Source of the DNA: an uncultured Oscillospiraceae bacterium
Lineage (GTDB): Bacteria > Bacillota > Clostridia > Oscillospirales > Oscillospiraceae
Length of the DNA stretch: 34,527 nt
Assembly: GCA_900756575.1 (NCBI GenBank)
Contig: CAAEKQ010000158.1
Location: forward strand, 1 to 34,527
Reading direction: 5' to 3'
Position numbers and translations under genes: made by a program. Below, in pieces: positions 7,945-15,989 of this stretch (the first letter of the stretch is position 1; the number at the start of each line of letters is the position of its first letter). The notes beneath the pieces were generated by a model, which was not told where the DNA came from, ran no database searches, and saw only the letters and a program-made list of their open reading frames with translations.

Positions 7945-8601
7945 ATGACCAACACCGTATCATCCACCCGCGTTTCGTCTACCCACAAAATCGTCGTCAC
8001 CGCCATGCTTTCCGCCGTGGCCTTTGCTCTGATGTTCATCGAAGTGCCCATTCCGGCGCTGATTCCGTCCTTTGTAAAGATGGACATCTCCGACCTGCCC
8101 GAGCTGCTGGGCGCTTTCGCCCTGGGTCCGGTCTGCGGCGCAGTGGTTTGCCTGATGAAGAACCTGCTGCACCTCATTATTAAGGGCACCACCTCCGGCG
8201 GCGCCGGTGAGCTGTGCAACTTCCTGCTGGGTGTATTCCTTGTGGTGCCCGCAGGTGCGCTGTACCGGAAGCTCAAGCCCAAGGATACCGCCAATATGTC
8301 CCGTCAGGAAGTCAAAGCCAAGGGACTCAAGGCCGCGATCATCGGTTCTCTGGTGGGCACCGTTGTTATGGCTGTCGCTTCCGTTCCCCTGAACTTCTTT
8401 GTCACCTATCCCATCTATGCCAAGATGTTCGGCGGCATGGATTTGATTGTCAGCGCTTATCAGGCCATTCTTCCCTCGATGAAGAATCTGCTCCAGTGCC
8501 TGATCGTGTTCAATATGCCCTTTACCTTTGTGAAGGGGCTGCTGGATGTACTGCTGTGCTTGGTGATTTATAAGCCGCTGTCTCCCCTGCTGCATAAGTA
8601 A
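7945..8601 (+). CDS. ribU: Riboflavin ECF transporter S component RibU
   Basis: Substrate-binding membrane subunit of an energy-coupling-factor importer for riboflavin. It has 218 residues and about six hydrophobic segments. AMLSA (residues 20-24) is the AxxxA-type motif that S components use to contact EcfT. The family core is visible in VKMDISDLPELLGAFALGP and in KNLLHLIIKGTTSGGAGELCN. An FMN riboswitch directly upstream makes the riboflavin assignment strong. The ATG follows AAGGAGG; the open reading frame continues upstream through the riboswitch, but that part is non-coding RNA. The EcfA/EcfT module is not in the window and is presumably shared with other S components. Confidence 0.95.
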   Translation: MTNTVSSTRVSSTHKIVVTAMLSAVAFALMFIEVPIPALIPSFVKMDISDLPELLGAFALGPVCGAVVCLMKNLLHLIIKGTTSGGAGELCNFLLGVFLVVPAGALYRKLKPKDTANMSRQEVKAKGLKAAIIGSLVGTVVMAVASVPLNFFVTYPIYAKMFGGMDLIVSAYQAILPSMKNLLQCLIVFNMPFTFVKGLLDVLLCLVIYKPLSPLLHK

Positions 8602-8618
8602 TTTCTGATTATAATGGT

Positions 8619-8655
8619 AAACGCCTGAACCGTGTTGTGGTTCAGGCGTTTCTTG
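8619..8655 (+). terminator. Terminator after ribU, convergent with rmuC
   Basis: A 13-bp perfect stem (AAACGCCTGAACC / GGTTCAGGCGTTT) with a 7-nt loop follows the ribU stop and lies just before the end of the oppositely oriented rmuC. The tail is CTTGTT on the plus strand and TTTACC on the minus strand, so it may stop transcripts from both sides. Confidence 0.82.
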
Positions 8656-8659
8656 TTAT

Positions 8660-10180
8660 CTATTCATTCTCCGTTTCCAGCAGCCGCTGCGCCTCAGGCT
8701 CCTCCAGCTGCTGAATATCCCGGAGCTTCCGATTGATGGCGCGGGTTCTGGTGCCCATCAGGGTGTCCAGATCCTTGCTGGTCTGCTGGAGATGGCCCTG
8801 CATTTTCAGCATCACGTCCTCAAACTTTGTAAACTCCGTCTTCACCGCGCCGAGCACCTGCCACACCTCGCTGCTGCGCTTCTGGATGGCCAGGGTACGG
8901 AAGCCCATTTGCAGGGAGTTCAGCAGCGCCGCCATGGTGCTGGGCCCGGCCACGTTGATGCTGTAGTCCTTTTGCAGCGTCTCGATCATGCCCATGTTCA
9001 CCACTTCCGCATACAGCCCCTCAAAGGGCAGGAACAGAATACCGAAGGTGGTGGTATAAGGCGGCTCCACATATTTGTCCCGGATGTCCTTGGCGCTCTT
9101 TTTCAGCACGGTTTCCAGGGCTTTTCTCGCCTCGGCCACCGCCTGGGGATTGCCGGAGGCCGCTGCCTCCTGGAGGTGCATATAGGTATCCCCCGGGAAC
9201 TTGGAGTCGATGGGCAGATAGACCTTCTCGCCGTCGCTTCCAGGCAGCTTCACCGCGAATTCCACCCGCTCCCGGGAGCCGGGAATGGTGGCCACATTGG
9301 TGTCGTACTGCTCCGGCGACAGGATCTCCTCCAGAATCGCCCCCAGCTGAATTTCACCCAAAATGCCCCGGGTCTTCACGCCGGAAAGCACCTGCTTCAG
9401 GCCGCCCACATCGCTGGCAAGATGCTGCATCTCGCCCAGGCCCTTATAGACCTGCTCCAGCTGCTGGGACACCGTCTGGAAGGAGTCCGTGATTTTCTTT
9501 TGCAGGGTATCCTGGAGCTTCTCGTCCACAGTGCCCCGGATTTCGTCCAGCTTTTTGGCGTTTTCCTGGCGCATCTCCTGCATGGAGTTCGTCATGCTCT
9601 GGCGCAGGGCCTCCAGCTTTTGCTCGTTCATCTGATCCAGGTGCTGGAGCCGCTGATCCATGGCCTGCATCTGCTTCATCATGGAAGCATTCATGGTCTG
9701 CATCTGTTTTTCCATAGAGGCGTTCATGGTCTCCTGCCGGGCCATTACGTGCCGGTCAATGCTGTCGAGCTTTTCGCTCTGCTGCTGGGCTGCGGTCTCC
9801 TGGCCCTGGCTCATGGAGGTTTTCATGGTGTTCAGGCCGGTTTTCAGCTCTCCGCTCATGGTGCGGATGTGCTCGCCCAGGCTGCTGCTCAGGGTGCCGA
9901 TGGTGGCGTTGATGCTCTGGCCCAGGGTGCCCACCGTATTGGTAATGACCGTCTGGGTCTGGGTTGCGGTGGCCTGCTCCTGCTGCCGAAGCTGAATCTC
10001 CAGCTGCACGAGCTGCTGCCGGGTCTGCTCCTGGGCCGCTTCCGGGTTAAGCTGTTCCTGTAGATCGGTCAGCTGCCGTTCCAGCGTCTGGGCCGTTTTC
10101 AGGGTCTCCTGTTGCTTCAGAATCAAAAATACCATTGCTGCCAGCACAATCACCAGCAGAATCAGCAGAATCATTTCCAT
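8660..10180 (-). CDS. rmuC: DNA recombination protein RmuC
   Basis: RmuC-family protein, linked genetically in E. coli to limiting DNA inversion between repeats and thought to be nuclease-related. The 506 residues comprise an N-terminal membrane anchor (about 3-21, ILLILLVIVLAAMVFLIL), a long Gln-rich coiled coil (about 25-240) and the conserved RmuC domain (about 250-430, with GVKTRGILGEIQLGAILEEI, EFAVKLPGSDGEKVYLPIDS and FGILFLPFEGLYAEV). The coiled coil has tandem near-repeats of METMNASMEKQM type. It starts 9 bp after the ymdB stop with AAGGAGAGCGT ahead of the ATG, so ymdB and rmuC are probably one transcript. Confidence 0.93.
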   Translation of the reverse strand: MEMILLILLVIVLAAMVFLILKQQETLKTAQTLERQLTDLQEQLNPEAAQEQTRQQLVQLEIQLRQQEQATATQTQTVITNTVGTLGQSINATIGTLSSSLGEHIRTMSGELKTGLNTMKTSMSQGQETAAQQQSEKLDSIDRHVMARQETMNASMEKQMQTMNASMMKQMQAMDQRLQHLDQMNEQKLEALRQSMTNSMQEMRQENAKKLDEIRGTVDEKLQDTLQKKITDSFQTVSQQLEQVYKGLGEMQHLASDVGGLKQVLSGVKTRGILGEIQLGAILEEILSPEQYDTNVATIPGSRERVEFAVKLPGSDGEKVYLPIDSKFPGDTYMHLQEAAASGNPQAVAEARKALETVLKKSAKDIRDKYVEPPYTTTFGILFLPFEGLYAEVVNMGMIETLQKDYSINVAGPSTMAALLNSLQMGFRTLAIQKRSSEVWQVLGAVKTEFTKFEDVMLKMQGHLQQTSKDLDTLMGTRTRAINRKLRDIQQLEEPEAQRLLETENE

Positions 10181-10189
10181 ACGCTCTCC

Positions 10190-10963
10190 TTATACCGTAA
10201 ACCGCTGGGCGTCCACGCACCGCCCGGTGTCCGTATCCACCGTAAACACCGCACCGGACAGGCAGCACGGGCCGTCCGCCGCCTGATACCGGCTATATAG
10301 CCCGCCCCGGAACTTCTCAATGGACAGCTCCGGCCGAATGCCAATCACCGACTGTCTGGGCCCGGTCATGCCCAAATCCGTGATATAGCCGGTACCCTGG
10401 GGCAGGATTTGCACATCCGCCGTGGGCACATGGGTATGGGTGCCCCAAACTGCCGTAACCCGGCCATCCAGCATATATCCCATTGCCAGCTTTTCTGACG
10501 TGGCCTCCGCATGGAAATCCACCAGGATCAGCTTTGCCTCCTGCATCTGGGGTAGAATCTTGTCGATCTGGAGGAACGGATTGTCCGGGCCGTAGTCCAT
10601 ATTCACCCGGCCAATGAGATTGATCACACCGATGTGCCCCAGCTTGGAGTCAAACACCGCCCAGCCCCGCCCGGGATTCTGGGGCGCATAGTTGGCGGGC
10701 CGCAGAATATAGGGAATGTCGTCGAGATAATTGAGAATGGAGCGCTGGCGGAACGCATGGTTGCCCAGGGTGATCACATCCGCCCCGGCGTCCAGCATAT
10801 CCTCCGCCTGCTGGGGCGTCAGACCCACATTGGAGGCATTTTCGCCGTTGACCACCGTAAACGCCGCCTCATATTTTTTCCGTAGCATGGGCAGCTTTTT
10901 CCGCAGATACGCAAGTCCCTGGGGTGCTACCACGTCTCCCACTGCCAGAATATTCGCCTGCAT
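10190..10963 (-). CDS. ymdB: YmdB/TIGR00282-family metallophosphoesterase
   Basis: Dinuclear-metal phosphodiesterase; in Bacillus YmdB has 2',3'-cAMP phosphodiesterase activity and affects biofilm and sporulation choices. The 257 residues carry the metal-ligand motifs in order: GDVV (10-13), VNGENASN, LGNHAF, DFHAEATSEK and GTHTHVPT. I set the start at the ATG giving MQANILAVGDVV, because AAGGGAGAAATACG lies immediately upstream; the ATG 21 bp earlier has no such site. A consensus-like promoter lies 37 bp upstream. rmuC follows 9 bp later. In many Firmicutes ymdB directly follows rny; here rhaD and a rhaA remnant separate them. Confidence 0.93.
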   Translation of the reverse strand: MQANILAVGDVVAPQGLAYLRKKLPMLRKKYEAAFTVVNGENASNVGLTPQQAEDMLDAGADVITLGNHAFRQRSILNYLDDIPYILRPANYAPQNPGRGWAVFDSKLGHIGVINLIGRVNMDYGPDNPFLQIDKILPQMQEAKLILVDFHAEATSEKLAMGYMLDGRVTAVWGTHTHVPTADVQILPQGTGYITDLGMTGPRQSVIGIRPELSIEKFRGGLYSRYQAADGPCCLSGAVFTVDTDTGRCVDAQRFTV

Positions 10964-10999
10964 CGTATTTCTCCCTTTCTGCATCGATTATTATGTTAC

Positions 11000-11028
11000 A
11001 TTATATCGTCTCCCGGGCTTGATTACAA
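11000..11028 (-). promoter_or_regulatory. Promoter of the ymdB-rmuC transcript
   Basis: On the minus strand TTGTAA and a perfect TATAAT are separated by 17 bp, with the -10 about 37 bp from the ymdB start codon. With the terminator just upstream, this makes ymdB independent of rny transcription here. Confidence 0.75.
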
Positions 11029-11070
11029 GAAGATTCCTGTCGCTGCCAATTGTCTGGGTAAAATTTCGGA

Positions 11071-11111
11071 CAGAAAGGCACCCTCAACGCCGTGCTGACA
11101 TTGAGGGCGCC
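11071..11111 (-). terminator. Terminator after rhaD
   Basis: An 11-bp stem (GGCGCCCTCAA / TTGAGGGTGCC, one G-T pair) with a 13-nt loop follows the rhaD stop by 6 bp. On the minus strand the tail is TTTCTGT. It separates rhaD from the ymdB promoter. Confidence 0.75.
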
Positions 11112-11117
11112 GCATTT

Positions 11118-11930
11118 TCAGTTCAGATAGCCGGGTCTCACCGTCACGCCAAAGTGCTCGGCCAGCTGCTTCATCTGATCGTCGGAGATGGTCTGCTTCC
11201 AAGGAAGATGGGCGATCTTCATGTAGATTTCCGCCGCCTTTTCTGCGGTTTCAATCAGGCCGAAGGCTTCGTCCAGATCCCGGCCTGCGCCATAGAGTCC
11301 ATGCTGGGCCCAGACCACCAGCCGGGCGGATTTCATCTTTTCCGCCGTAGCTACGCCGATCTCATTGGTGCCGCAGAGCATCCAGGGCAGCACATTCACG
11401 CCGTCCGGGAACACCACCACGCACTCGGTGCACATCTGCCACAGGGTTCGGGTAAACGCCACCTCGTCCAGGTCGTGTACATAGGTCATGGCCAGAATAT
11501 TGGTGGGATGGCAGTGCATAATCACCCGGTTCTCGGGGTTCTGTTCCATTCTCACCTTGTGGCTCATCATATGGGCCGGCAGCTCAGAGGTAAACTTGCC
11601 GCCGTCGGAATAGCCCCAAAGGAGCTCCGCCACACTTCCCCTCTGCGCCATGCGGATAAGCCCCAGGTTCTTCGCCGGATCATAGGGTACATTCTTAAAA
11701 TACTTTCCGGTGCCGGTGACCAGGAAATACATTTCCTCCAGCTCCGGCTGAGAAAAGCCCGTGGGAATCTCCCGGATGACCTTTTCGATGTCCAGATATT
11801 CCGCCACCTCGTCCTCTTTAAGCCGCAGACTGATGTTGCCGCCGTTCCGCTCGTCCCAGCCCTGGCGGTACATATTCTCCGCCGTGCGGATCATCTCCAC
11901 CATCCAGGGCGCCGTTAAAATGTCCTTCAT
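11118..11930 (-). CDS. rhaD: Rhamnulose-1-phosphate aldolase RhaD (class II aldolase)
   Basis: Zinc-dependent aldolase splitting L-rhamnulose 1-phosphate into dihydroxyacetone phosphate and L-lactaldehyde. The 270 residues are close to the E. coli length (274). The phosphate-binding motif NGGNISLRL, the catalytic glutamate region KFTSELPAHMMSH, the zinc histidines HCHPTNILAMTY and the third zinc histidine AQHGLYG are all present, so the enzyme looks intact. It starts 3 bp after the stop of the broken rhaA upstream, with only a weak ribosome-binding site, suggesting former translational coupling. No rhaB, transporter or rhamnose regulator is nearby and no clear promoter was found, so expression may depend on read-through from rny. 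Function in vivo is uncertain. Confidence 0.88.
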   Translation of the reverse strand: MKDILTAPWMVEMIRTAENMYRQGWDERNGGNISLRLKEDEVAEYLDIEKVIREIPTGFSQPELEEMYFLVTGTGKYFKNVPYDPAKNLGLIRMAQRGSVAELLWGYSDGGKFTSELPAHMMSHKVRMEQNPENRVIMHCHPTNILAMTYVHDLDEVAFTRTLWQMCTECVVVFPDGVNVLPWMLCGTNEIGVATAEKMKSARLVVWAQHGLYGAGRDLDEAFGLIETAEKAAEIYMKIAHLPWKQTISDDQMKQLAEHFGVTVRPGYLN

Positions 11931-11933
11931 ACC

Positions 11934-12540
11934 TTATACCCGCTTTCTCAGTACCGAATTTTCATAGCCCTCTACGGTCTTCATCCACTGGCCGTCTGTG
12001 GGAACGCCGCAGGAATTGCAGTATTCCTTCCAAACTTCGCCAAAGGGCAGGGGTTTCATTCCCTCCTGCTGCACCAGCAACCGGGTGAACTTGCCCTGAT
12101 CCTGGAGTGTCTTCCAGTCCGCCGAGCCTGCGGTATAGACCACCACGCCGATGCCAAACACCCTGGACTCCACGCAGGGCTTTCCCTCATTAAAATTATA
12201 GGGCTCCGACAAAATTTCGTCAAGAGATTCCTGATAACGCTGTCTCGTGCCCATGCGGTCTGCTGGAATGTCCTTAAAGCCGTCGCCGGTTCAGATGTTC
12301 ATGGTGCAGCTCCGCCCCAGCTCCCAGGTCGGGTAGGAGGGAATCCGGATACAGGCCTTGCCGCGCTCTACCCAGAACCTGCGGGTCTCCGGATTGGGGG
12401 GACAGAGTCAGCGGATCGCACTTGGGATGACTGAAAAACGCGGAGTGAAAGTCCGCGCCCTCCAATCGCCCGGCTGCCTGATCGGCGCAGAGCTGATACA
12501 ACCGAAACTGAGATTCGTCCCTATCATTAAGTCCATAGCG
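11934..12540 (-). pseudogene. rhaA: L-rhamnose isomerase remnant
   Basis: Fragments of RhaA can be followed through this stretch with four separate lesions. From 12540 leftward one frame reads FFSHPKCDPLTLS, then an extra C in a six-C run (12396-12401) shifts the frame. The next frame reads NPETRRFWVERGKACIRI and SCTMNI, where a TGA at 12291-12293 stands in place of the expected Trp of MNIW. It continues GDGFKDIPADRM, SLDEILSEPYNF and VESRVFGIGVVVYTAGSADW, then jumps near 12114 to the extreme C-terminus (PLPFGEVWKEYC), skipping about 100 residues compared with E. coli RhaA as I recall it. The N-terminus is also missing, since the rny terminator abuts the fragment. TGA is a normal stop elsewhere in this window, so it is not read as Trp. 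Confidence 0.87.
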
Positions 12541-12575
12541 CGCAAAAATCCCCGCCGGCCATCGCCAGCGGGGAT
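12541..12575 (-). terminator. Rho-independent terminator of rny
   Basis: A 12-bp stem (ATCCCCGCTGGC / GCCGGCGGGGAT, one G-T pair) with a 4-nt loop and a TTTTT run on the minus strand, 13 bp after the rny stop codon. It is strong and lies directly against the truncated rhaA remnant. Confidence 0.92.
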
Positions 12576-12588
12576 CGTTTTGCGTAAT

Positions 12589-14136
12589 TTACTTGGCGTA
12601 TTCCACCGCCTTGGTTTCGCGGATCAGGTTGACCTTGATCTGGCCGGGGTACTCCAGCTCGTTTTCGATCTTCTTGGCAATCTCCCGTGCCAGGATGATC
12701 ATGTTGTCCTCGGTAACCTCCTCGGGCTTGACCATAATGCGAACCTCGCGGCCCGCCTGAATGGCATATGCCTTTTCGACGCCGGGGAAGGAGCTGGTCA
12801 GTTCCTCCAGCTTCTCCAGACGCTTGACATAGTTCTCTACGTTCTCGCGCCGCGCACCGGGACGTGCTGCCGAGATGGCGTCTGCCGCCTGAACCAGGCA
12901 GGCAATGACGGTCTGAGGCTCCACATCGCCGTGATGGGCTTCGATGGCGTGGATGACCTGGGGGCTCTCCTTGTACTTTCTAGCCAGCTCAACGCCCAGC
13001 TGTACATGGCTGCCTTCCATCTCATGATCCACGGATTTGCCCAGATCATGGAGAAGACCGGCCCGCTTGGCAATGGCAACGTCCTCGCCCAGCTCCGCAG
13101 CCATCAGGCCGCAGAGATGCGCCACCTCAATGGAGTGGTTCAGAACATTCTGGCCGTAGCTGGTACGGTACTTCTGACGGCCCAGCAGCTTAATGAGCTC
13201 AGGATGCAGACCGTGCACACCCGTTTCAAAGGTGGCGCGCTCGCCCTCCTGCTTGATGGTCTGCTCCACCTCGCGGCGAGCTTTTTCCACCATGTTGTCA
13301 ATGTGGGTGGGCTGAATACGTCCGTCGGCAATCAGCTTTTCCAGTGCAATCCGTGCGATTTCCCGGCGAACCGGGTCAAAGCAGGACAGGGTAATTGCCT
13401 CGGGGGTATCGTCAATGATGAGATCAACGCCGGTCTTTGTCTCCAAAGCGCGGATGTTCCGTCCTTCCCGACCGATGATGCGGCCCTTCATCTCATCATT
13501 GGGCAGTGCCACAACGGAGATGGTTGCCTCGGCGGCATGGTCGGCGGCACAGCGCTGAATGGCAGTGGCAATGATTTCTCTTGCCTTCTGCTCCGCCTCG
13601 TCCTTGAGCTGGGTCTGAACCTCCTTAATCTTCATGGCGGTTTCGTGCCGCACTTCGGACTCCACATTTTTCAGCAAATATTCCTTTGCCTCGTCGGTGG
13701 ACATTCCGGAGATCTTCTCCAGCATTTCCAGCTGAGCGCGCTTGATGTCGGAAACCTCTTCCTGGGTGGTAGCCACCTTAGCAAGCCGGCGGCTCAGCTC
13801 CTCATCCTTGCGCTCATACTGCTCTGTCTTGCGGTCCAGGGTCTCCTCCTTCTGCTGAATGCGACGTTCCTGCTTCTGCAGCTCGGAGCGGCGATCCTTG
13901 ACCTCCTTATCATACTCGGTACGGCTTCTGTGGATTTCTTCTTTTGCCTCGACCATCATCTCGCGCTTCTTATTCTCGGCACTTTTGATGGACTCGTTGA
14001 TAATGCGCTTTGCTTCTTCTTCCGCGCTGCCGATTTCCTTTTCGGCAGTGCGCTTGCGGTAATTCACCGCCACAGGGAACATGACGCCTGCGCCCACCAG
14101 AAGTCCTACCATAGTCAAAATGACTTTAATCAGCAT
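12589..14136 (-). CDS. rny: Ribonuclease Y
   Basis: Membrane-anchored endoribonuclease that initiates decay of many mRNAs in Firmicutes. The 515 residues match the family. There is an N-terminal membrane helix (about 3-25), a long charged coiled coil (about 28-190), a KH RNA-binding domain (about 205-270, IGREGRNIRALETKTGVDLI), and an HD phosphohydrolase domain with AGLLHDLGKSVDHE supplying the metal-binding His-Asp pair. The AAGGAGG site lies 13 nt before the ATG, slightly long. A consensus promoter and a strong terminator frame it as a single-gene transcript. The second major Firmicutes RNase, RNase J, is also in this window. Confidence 0.97.
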   Translation of the reverse strand: MLIKVILTMVGLLVGAGVMFPVAVNYRKRTAEKEIGSAEEEAKRIINESIKSAENKKREMMVEAKEEIHRSRTEYDKEVKDRRSELQKQERRIQQKEETLDRKTEQYERKDEELSRRLAKVATTQEEVSDIKRAQLEMLEKISGMSTDEAKEYLLKNVESEVRHETAMKIKEVQTQLKDEAEQKAREIIATAIQRCAADHAAEATISVVALPNDEMKGRIIGREGRNIRALETKTGVDLIIDDTPEAITLSCFDPVRREIARIALEKLIADGRIQPTHIDNMVEKARREVEQTIKQEGERATFETGVHGLHPELIKLLGRQKYRTSYGQNVLNHSIEVAHLCGLMAAELGEDVAIAKRAGLLHDLGKSVDHEMEGSHVQLGVELARKYKESPQVIHAIEAHHGDVEPQTVIACLVQAADAISAARPGARRENVENYVKRLEKLEELTSSFPGVEKAYAIQAGREVRIMVKPEEVTEDNMIILAREIAKKIENELEYPGQIKVNLIRETKAVEYAK

Positions 14137-14243
14137 TCTCTCAGATACACCTCCTTGTTATGAAATTTTGAGAAAAAAGCAACGGGTATCTACCACTTGC
14201 ATCCGCAAAACGGGCAGTCTCACCGTACTAATTCGCAATTTAT

Positions 14244-14272
14244 ATTGTATAGCCTTGGAAGGTGGATGTCAA
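14244..14272 (-). promoter_or_regulatory. rny: Promoter of rny
   Basis: On the minus strand a perfect TTGACA and TACAAT are 17 bp apart. The leader to the rny start codon would be about 100 nt. Apart from this promoter, the leader and the mgtE terminator, I see nothing in 14137-14425. Confidence 0.85.
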
Positions 14273-14355
14273 GAAAAATGAATAAAATGTTAAGAGATGC
14301 AGGATACGTCGATGCTCCCAAGCACAACATCTTGTGGTTTTGCAATACCGGTATG

Positions 14356-14399
14356 CAAAAAGCACCGGCATTGGAGCATATTATCTCCGCCGCCGGTGC
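14356..14399 (-). terminator. Terminator of mgtE
   Basis: An 8-bp outer stem (GCACCGGC / GCCGGTGC) encloses a second small stem (GGAG / CTCC). On the minus strand it is followed by TTTTTGC. It lies 27 bp after the mgtE stop codon. Confidence 0.82.
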
Positions 14400-14425
14400 C
14401 ATTATTTTGTTGGATTCTACTTCTT

Positions 14426-15790
14426 TTATACCCGCAGTACCAACCGCGCAATATTAAAGTACAGCAGCATGGAAACCGAGTCCATAATCGTGGAAATCAC
14501 CGGAGACGCCATAATGGCCGGATCCACATGGATAAGCTTTGCCAGCATAGGGAGCAGACTGCCGATAAACTTTGCGATGATGATAATCAAAAACAGCGAC
14601 AGCGACACCACAATATTGGTGGCCAGCTCTTCGGGATAGGTAATCGCCAGACGTGCAGAATTCACAATACACAGTGCCACGCCGCAGAGCATTGCCACCC
14701 GTAGCTCCTTAAAGGCCACCCGGAGTGCGTCCTTCAGCTGAATATCGCCCACAGACATACCACGGATAATTAGGGTGCTGGCCTGGGCGCCTGCATTACC
14801 GGCGGTGCCGGTGAGCATGGGCATACAGGTCACAAGCAGCGGGAACGCCACAAACGCCGCCTCATAATGGGTGAGGATGCTGCCGGTAAACATGGCGGAG
14901 ATCATCAGGAACATCAGCCAGACGATTCGGTTTTTCGCCAGGGTAAATACGCTGGTTTTCAGGTACGGATGGTCGGAGGGCGCGATTGCAGCCATCTTCT
15001 CCATATCCTCCGTGGCTTCTTCCTCGATGACGTCCATCACGTCGTCGGCGGTGATGATACCCACCAGGCGGTTTTCCTTATCCACCACAGGCATGGCCAG
15101 GAAGTCGTACTTCATCATGGTCTGGGCGGAGGTCTCTTTATCGTCCAGGGTGGAAGCGGTGATGATATCCGTCTCCATAATGTCCTCGATGATGGTATCA
15201 TCGGGGCTCAGGAGCATTTCCTTGACGGTGACAACGCCCTCCAGAATTCGCTTGTGGTTGGTCACATAGCAGGTATAAATCTGCTCGGACTCCTCGCCGC
15301 GCTTCCGGATCCGGTCAATGGCCTGGAGTACGGTCATGTCCTTATGGAGGTCCAAAAACTCCGCCGTCATAATGCTGCCGGTAGAATCCTCTGGGTATTT
15401 GAGAAATTGATTGATGAGCGTTCTGGTCTCCGGCTTGGCATTTTTCAGCACGCGCTTGACCACCATGGCCGGCATTTCCTCCAGCATATCTACCGCATCG
15501 TCCACGAACAGATCCTCGATGATGGGGCTCAGCTCCTGGTCGGTGATGGCGGAGATGATGTTCTGCTGGGTCTCCGGCTCCAGCTCGGCAAATACGTCGC
15601 TGGCCTGATCCTTGGGCAGGGTCCGAAAGCAGGTGATCTGCTGCAGCGGCGTCAGCTGCTCCATGAATTCGGCCACGTCCATCTCGTTGGTGTCTGCAAT
15701 GACCTCGTGGAGCTTTGTAAATTGCTTATGCTCCAGCAGTTCGTTGAGTTCCTCAATGAGCTGCTGAGTATCTAGGGTGTTGTTCGACAC
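14426..15790 (-). CDS. mgtE: Magnesium transporter MgtE
   Basis: Gated Mg2+ channel of the cytoplasmic membrane, 454 residues, the normal length. The N-terminal superhelical MgtE_N domain (about 30-130, with DVFAELEPETQQNIISAI and VDDAVDMLEEMPA) is followed by two CBS domains (about 135-260, ending RLVGIITADDVMDVIEEEA) and a five-helix membrane domain (about 280-454). The pore motif LTGTAGNAGAQAST is intact. The start is GTG, supported by TAGGAGG eight bases upstream; no ATG is better placed. The gene has its own promoter, a long structured leader that can pair with this ribosome-binding site, and a terminator. Besides ligand gating of the protein, expression is therefore probably regulated in the leader. 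Confidence 0.96.
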   Translation of the reverse strand: MSNNTLDTQQLIEELNELLEHKQFTKLHEVIADTNEMDVAEFMEQLTPLQQITCFRTLPKDQASDVFAELEPETQQNIISAITDQELSPIIEDLFVDDAVDMLEEMPAMVVKRVLKNAKPETRTLINQFLKYPEDSTGSIMTAEFLDLHKDMTVLQAIDRIRKRGEESEQIYTCYVTNHKRILEGVVTVKEMLLSPDDTIIEDIMETDIITASTLDDKETSAQTMMKYDFLAMPVVDKENRLVGIITADDVMDVIEEEATEDMEKMAAIAPSDHPYLKTSVFTLAKNRIVWLMFLMISAMFTGSILTHYEAAFVAFPLLVTCMPMLTGTAGNAGAQASTLIIRGMSVGDIQLKDALRVAFKELRVAMLCGVALCIVNSARLAITYPEELATNIVVSLSLFLIIIIAKFIGSLLPMLAKLIHVDPAIMASPVISTIMDSVSMLLYFNIARLVLRV

Positions 15791-15796
15791 AGGCTT

Positions 15797-15984
15797 TTCC
15801 TCCTACTCTTTTTGAAGTGTAATAGGAGAAGTGTCAGAACAAAGAAGCATCAGTATCCCAATTTCCGCGCAGCTTCGCGCAGGGCCCGAGACAAGCGGCA
15901 CAAGGGAACTGTGTCCTCCGTCCCGGTACTTCGTCCGCTGATATCCACTTGTCTCCCCCCAATCTGTTTGAGATATTTCATGCC
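15797..15984 (-). promoter_or_regulatory. Structured 5' leader of mgtE, candidate riboswitch
   Basis: About 190 nt lie between the predicted promoter and the mgtE GTG. A 10-bp long-range helix (15889-15898 with 15945-15954, one G-T pair) encloses two hairpins (CACA-7-TGTG at 15899-15913 and CGG-8-CCG at 15924-15937). A third hairpin (GCGC-6-GCGC, 15867-15880) follows in the transcript. ATCAG (15849-15853) can pair with CTGAT (15938-15942) as a pseudoknot. Nearest the gene, 15823-15828 pairs perfectly with 15800-15805, covering the Shine-Dalgarno. The layout is that of an aptamer with a translation-blocking hairpin. I could not match it to the M-box or to another class I know. With the two divergent promoters this accounts for the 328-bp gap. 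Confidence 0.55.
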
Positions 15985-15989
15985 AAATT

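Noticed and set aside
9660..9760. Possible tandem repeat array in rmuC
   Set aside because: It encodes the repetitive METMNASM-type coiled-coil heptads; this is protein structure, not a mobile or CRISPR repeat.
12291..12293. TGA in rhaA read as selenocysteine or tryptophan
   Set aside because: greA, tilS and other genes here stop at TGA, the gene has a frameshift and deletions as well, and the position is a Trp in relatives.
12274..12501. A separate 75-codon gene on the minus strand
   Set aside because: Its first half reads RhaA sequence and the rest is out of frame after the C6 run, so it is part of the rhaA pseudogene.
12358..14163. A 601-codon open frame on the plus strand
   Set aside because: It is the antisense of rny, has no ribosome-binding site, and reads low-complexity Leu/His/Gly-rich sequence typical of the reverse of a GC-rich gene.
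15797..15984. M-box (ykoK) Mg2+ riboswitch before mgtE
   Set aside because: The conserved M-box sequence blocks are not recognisable, although position and structure would suit; left as a candidate leader only.
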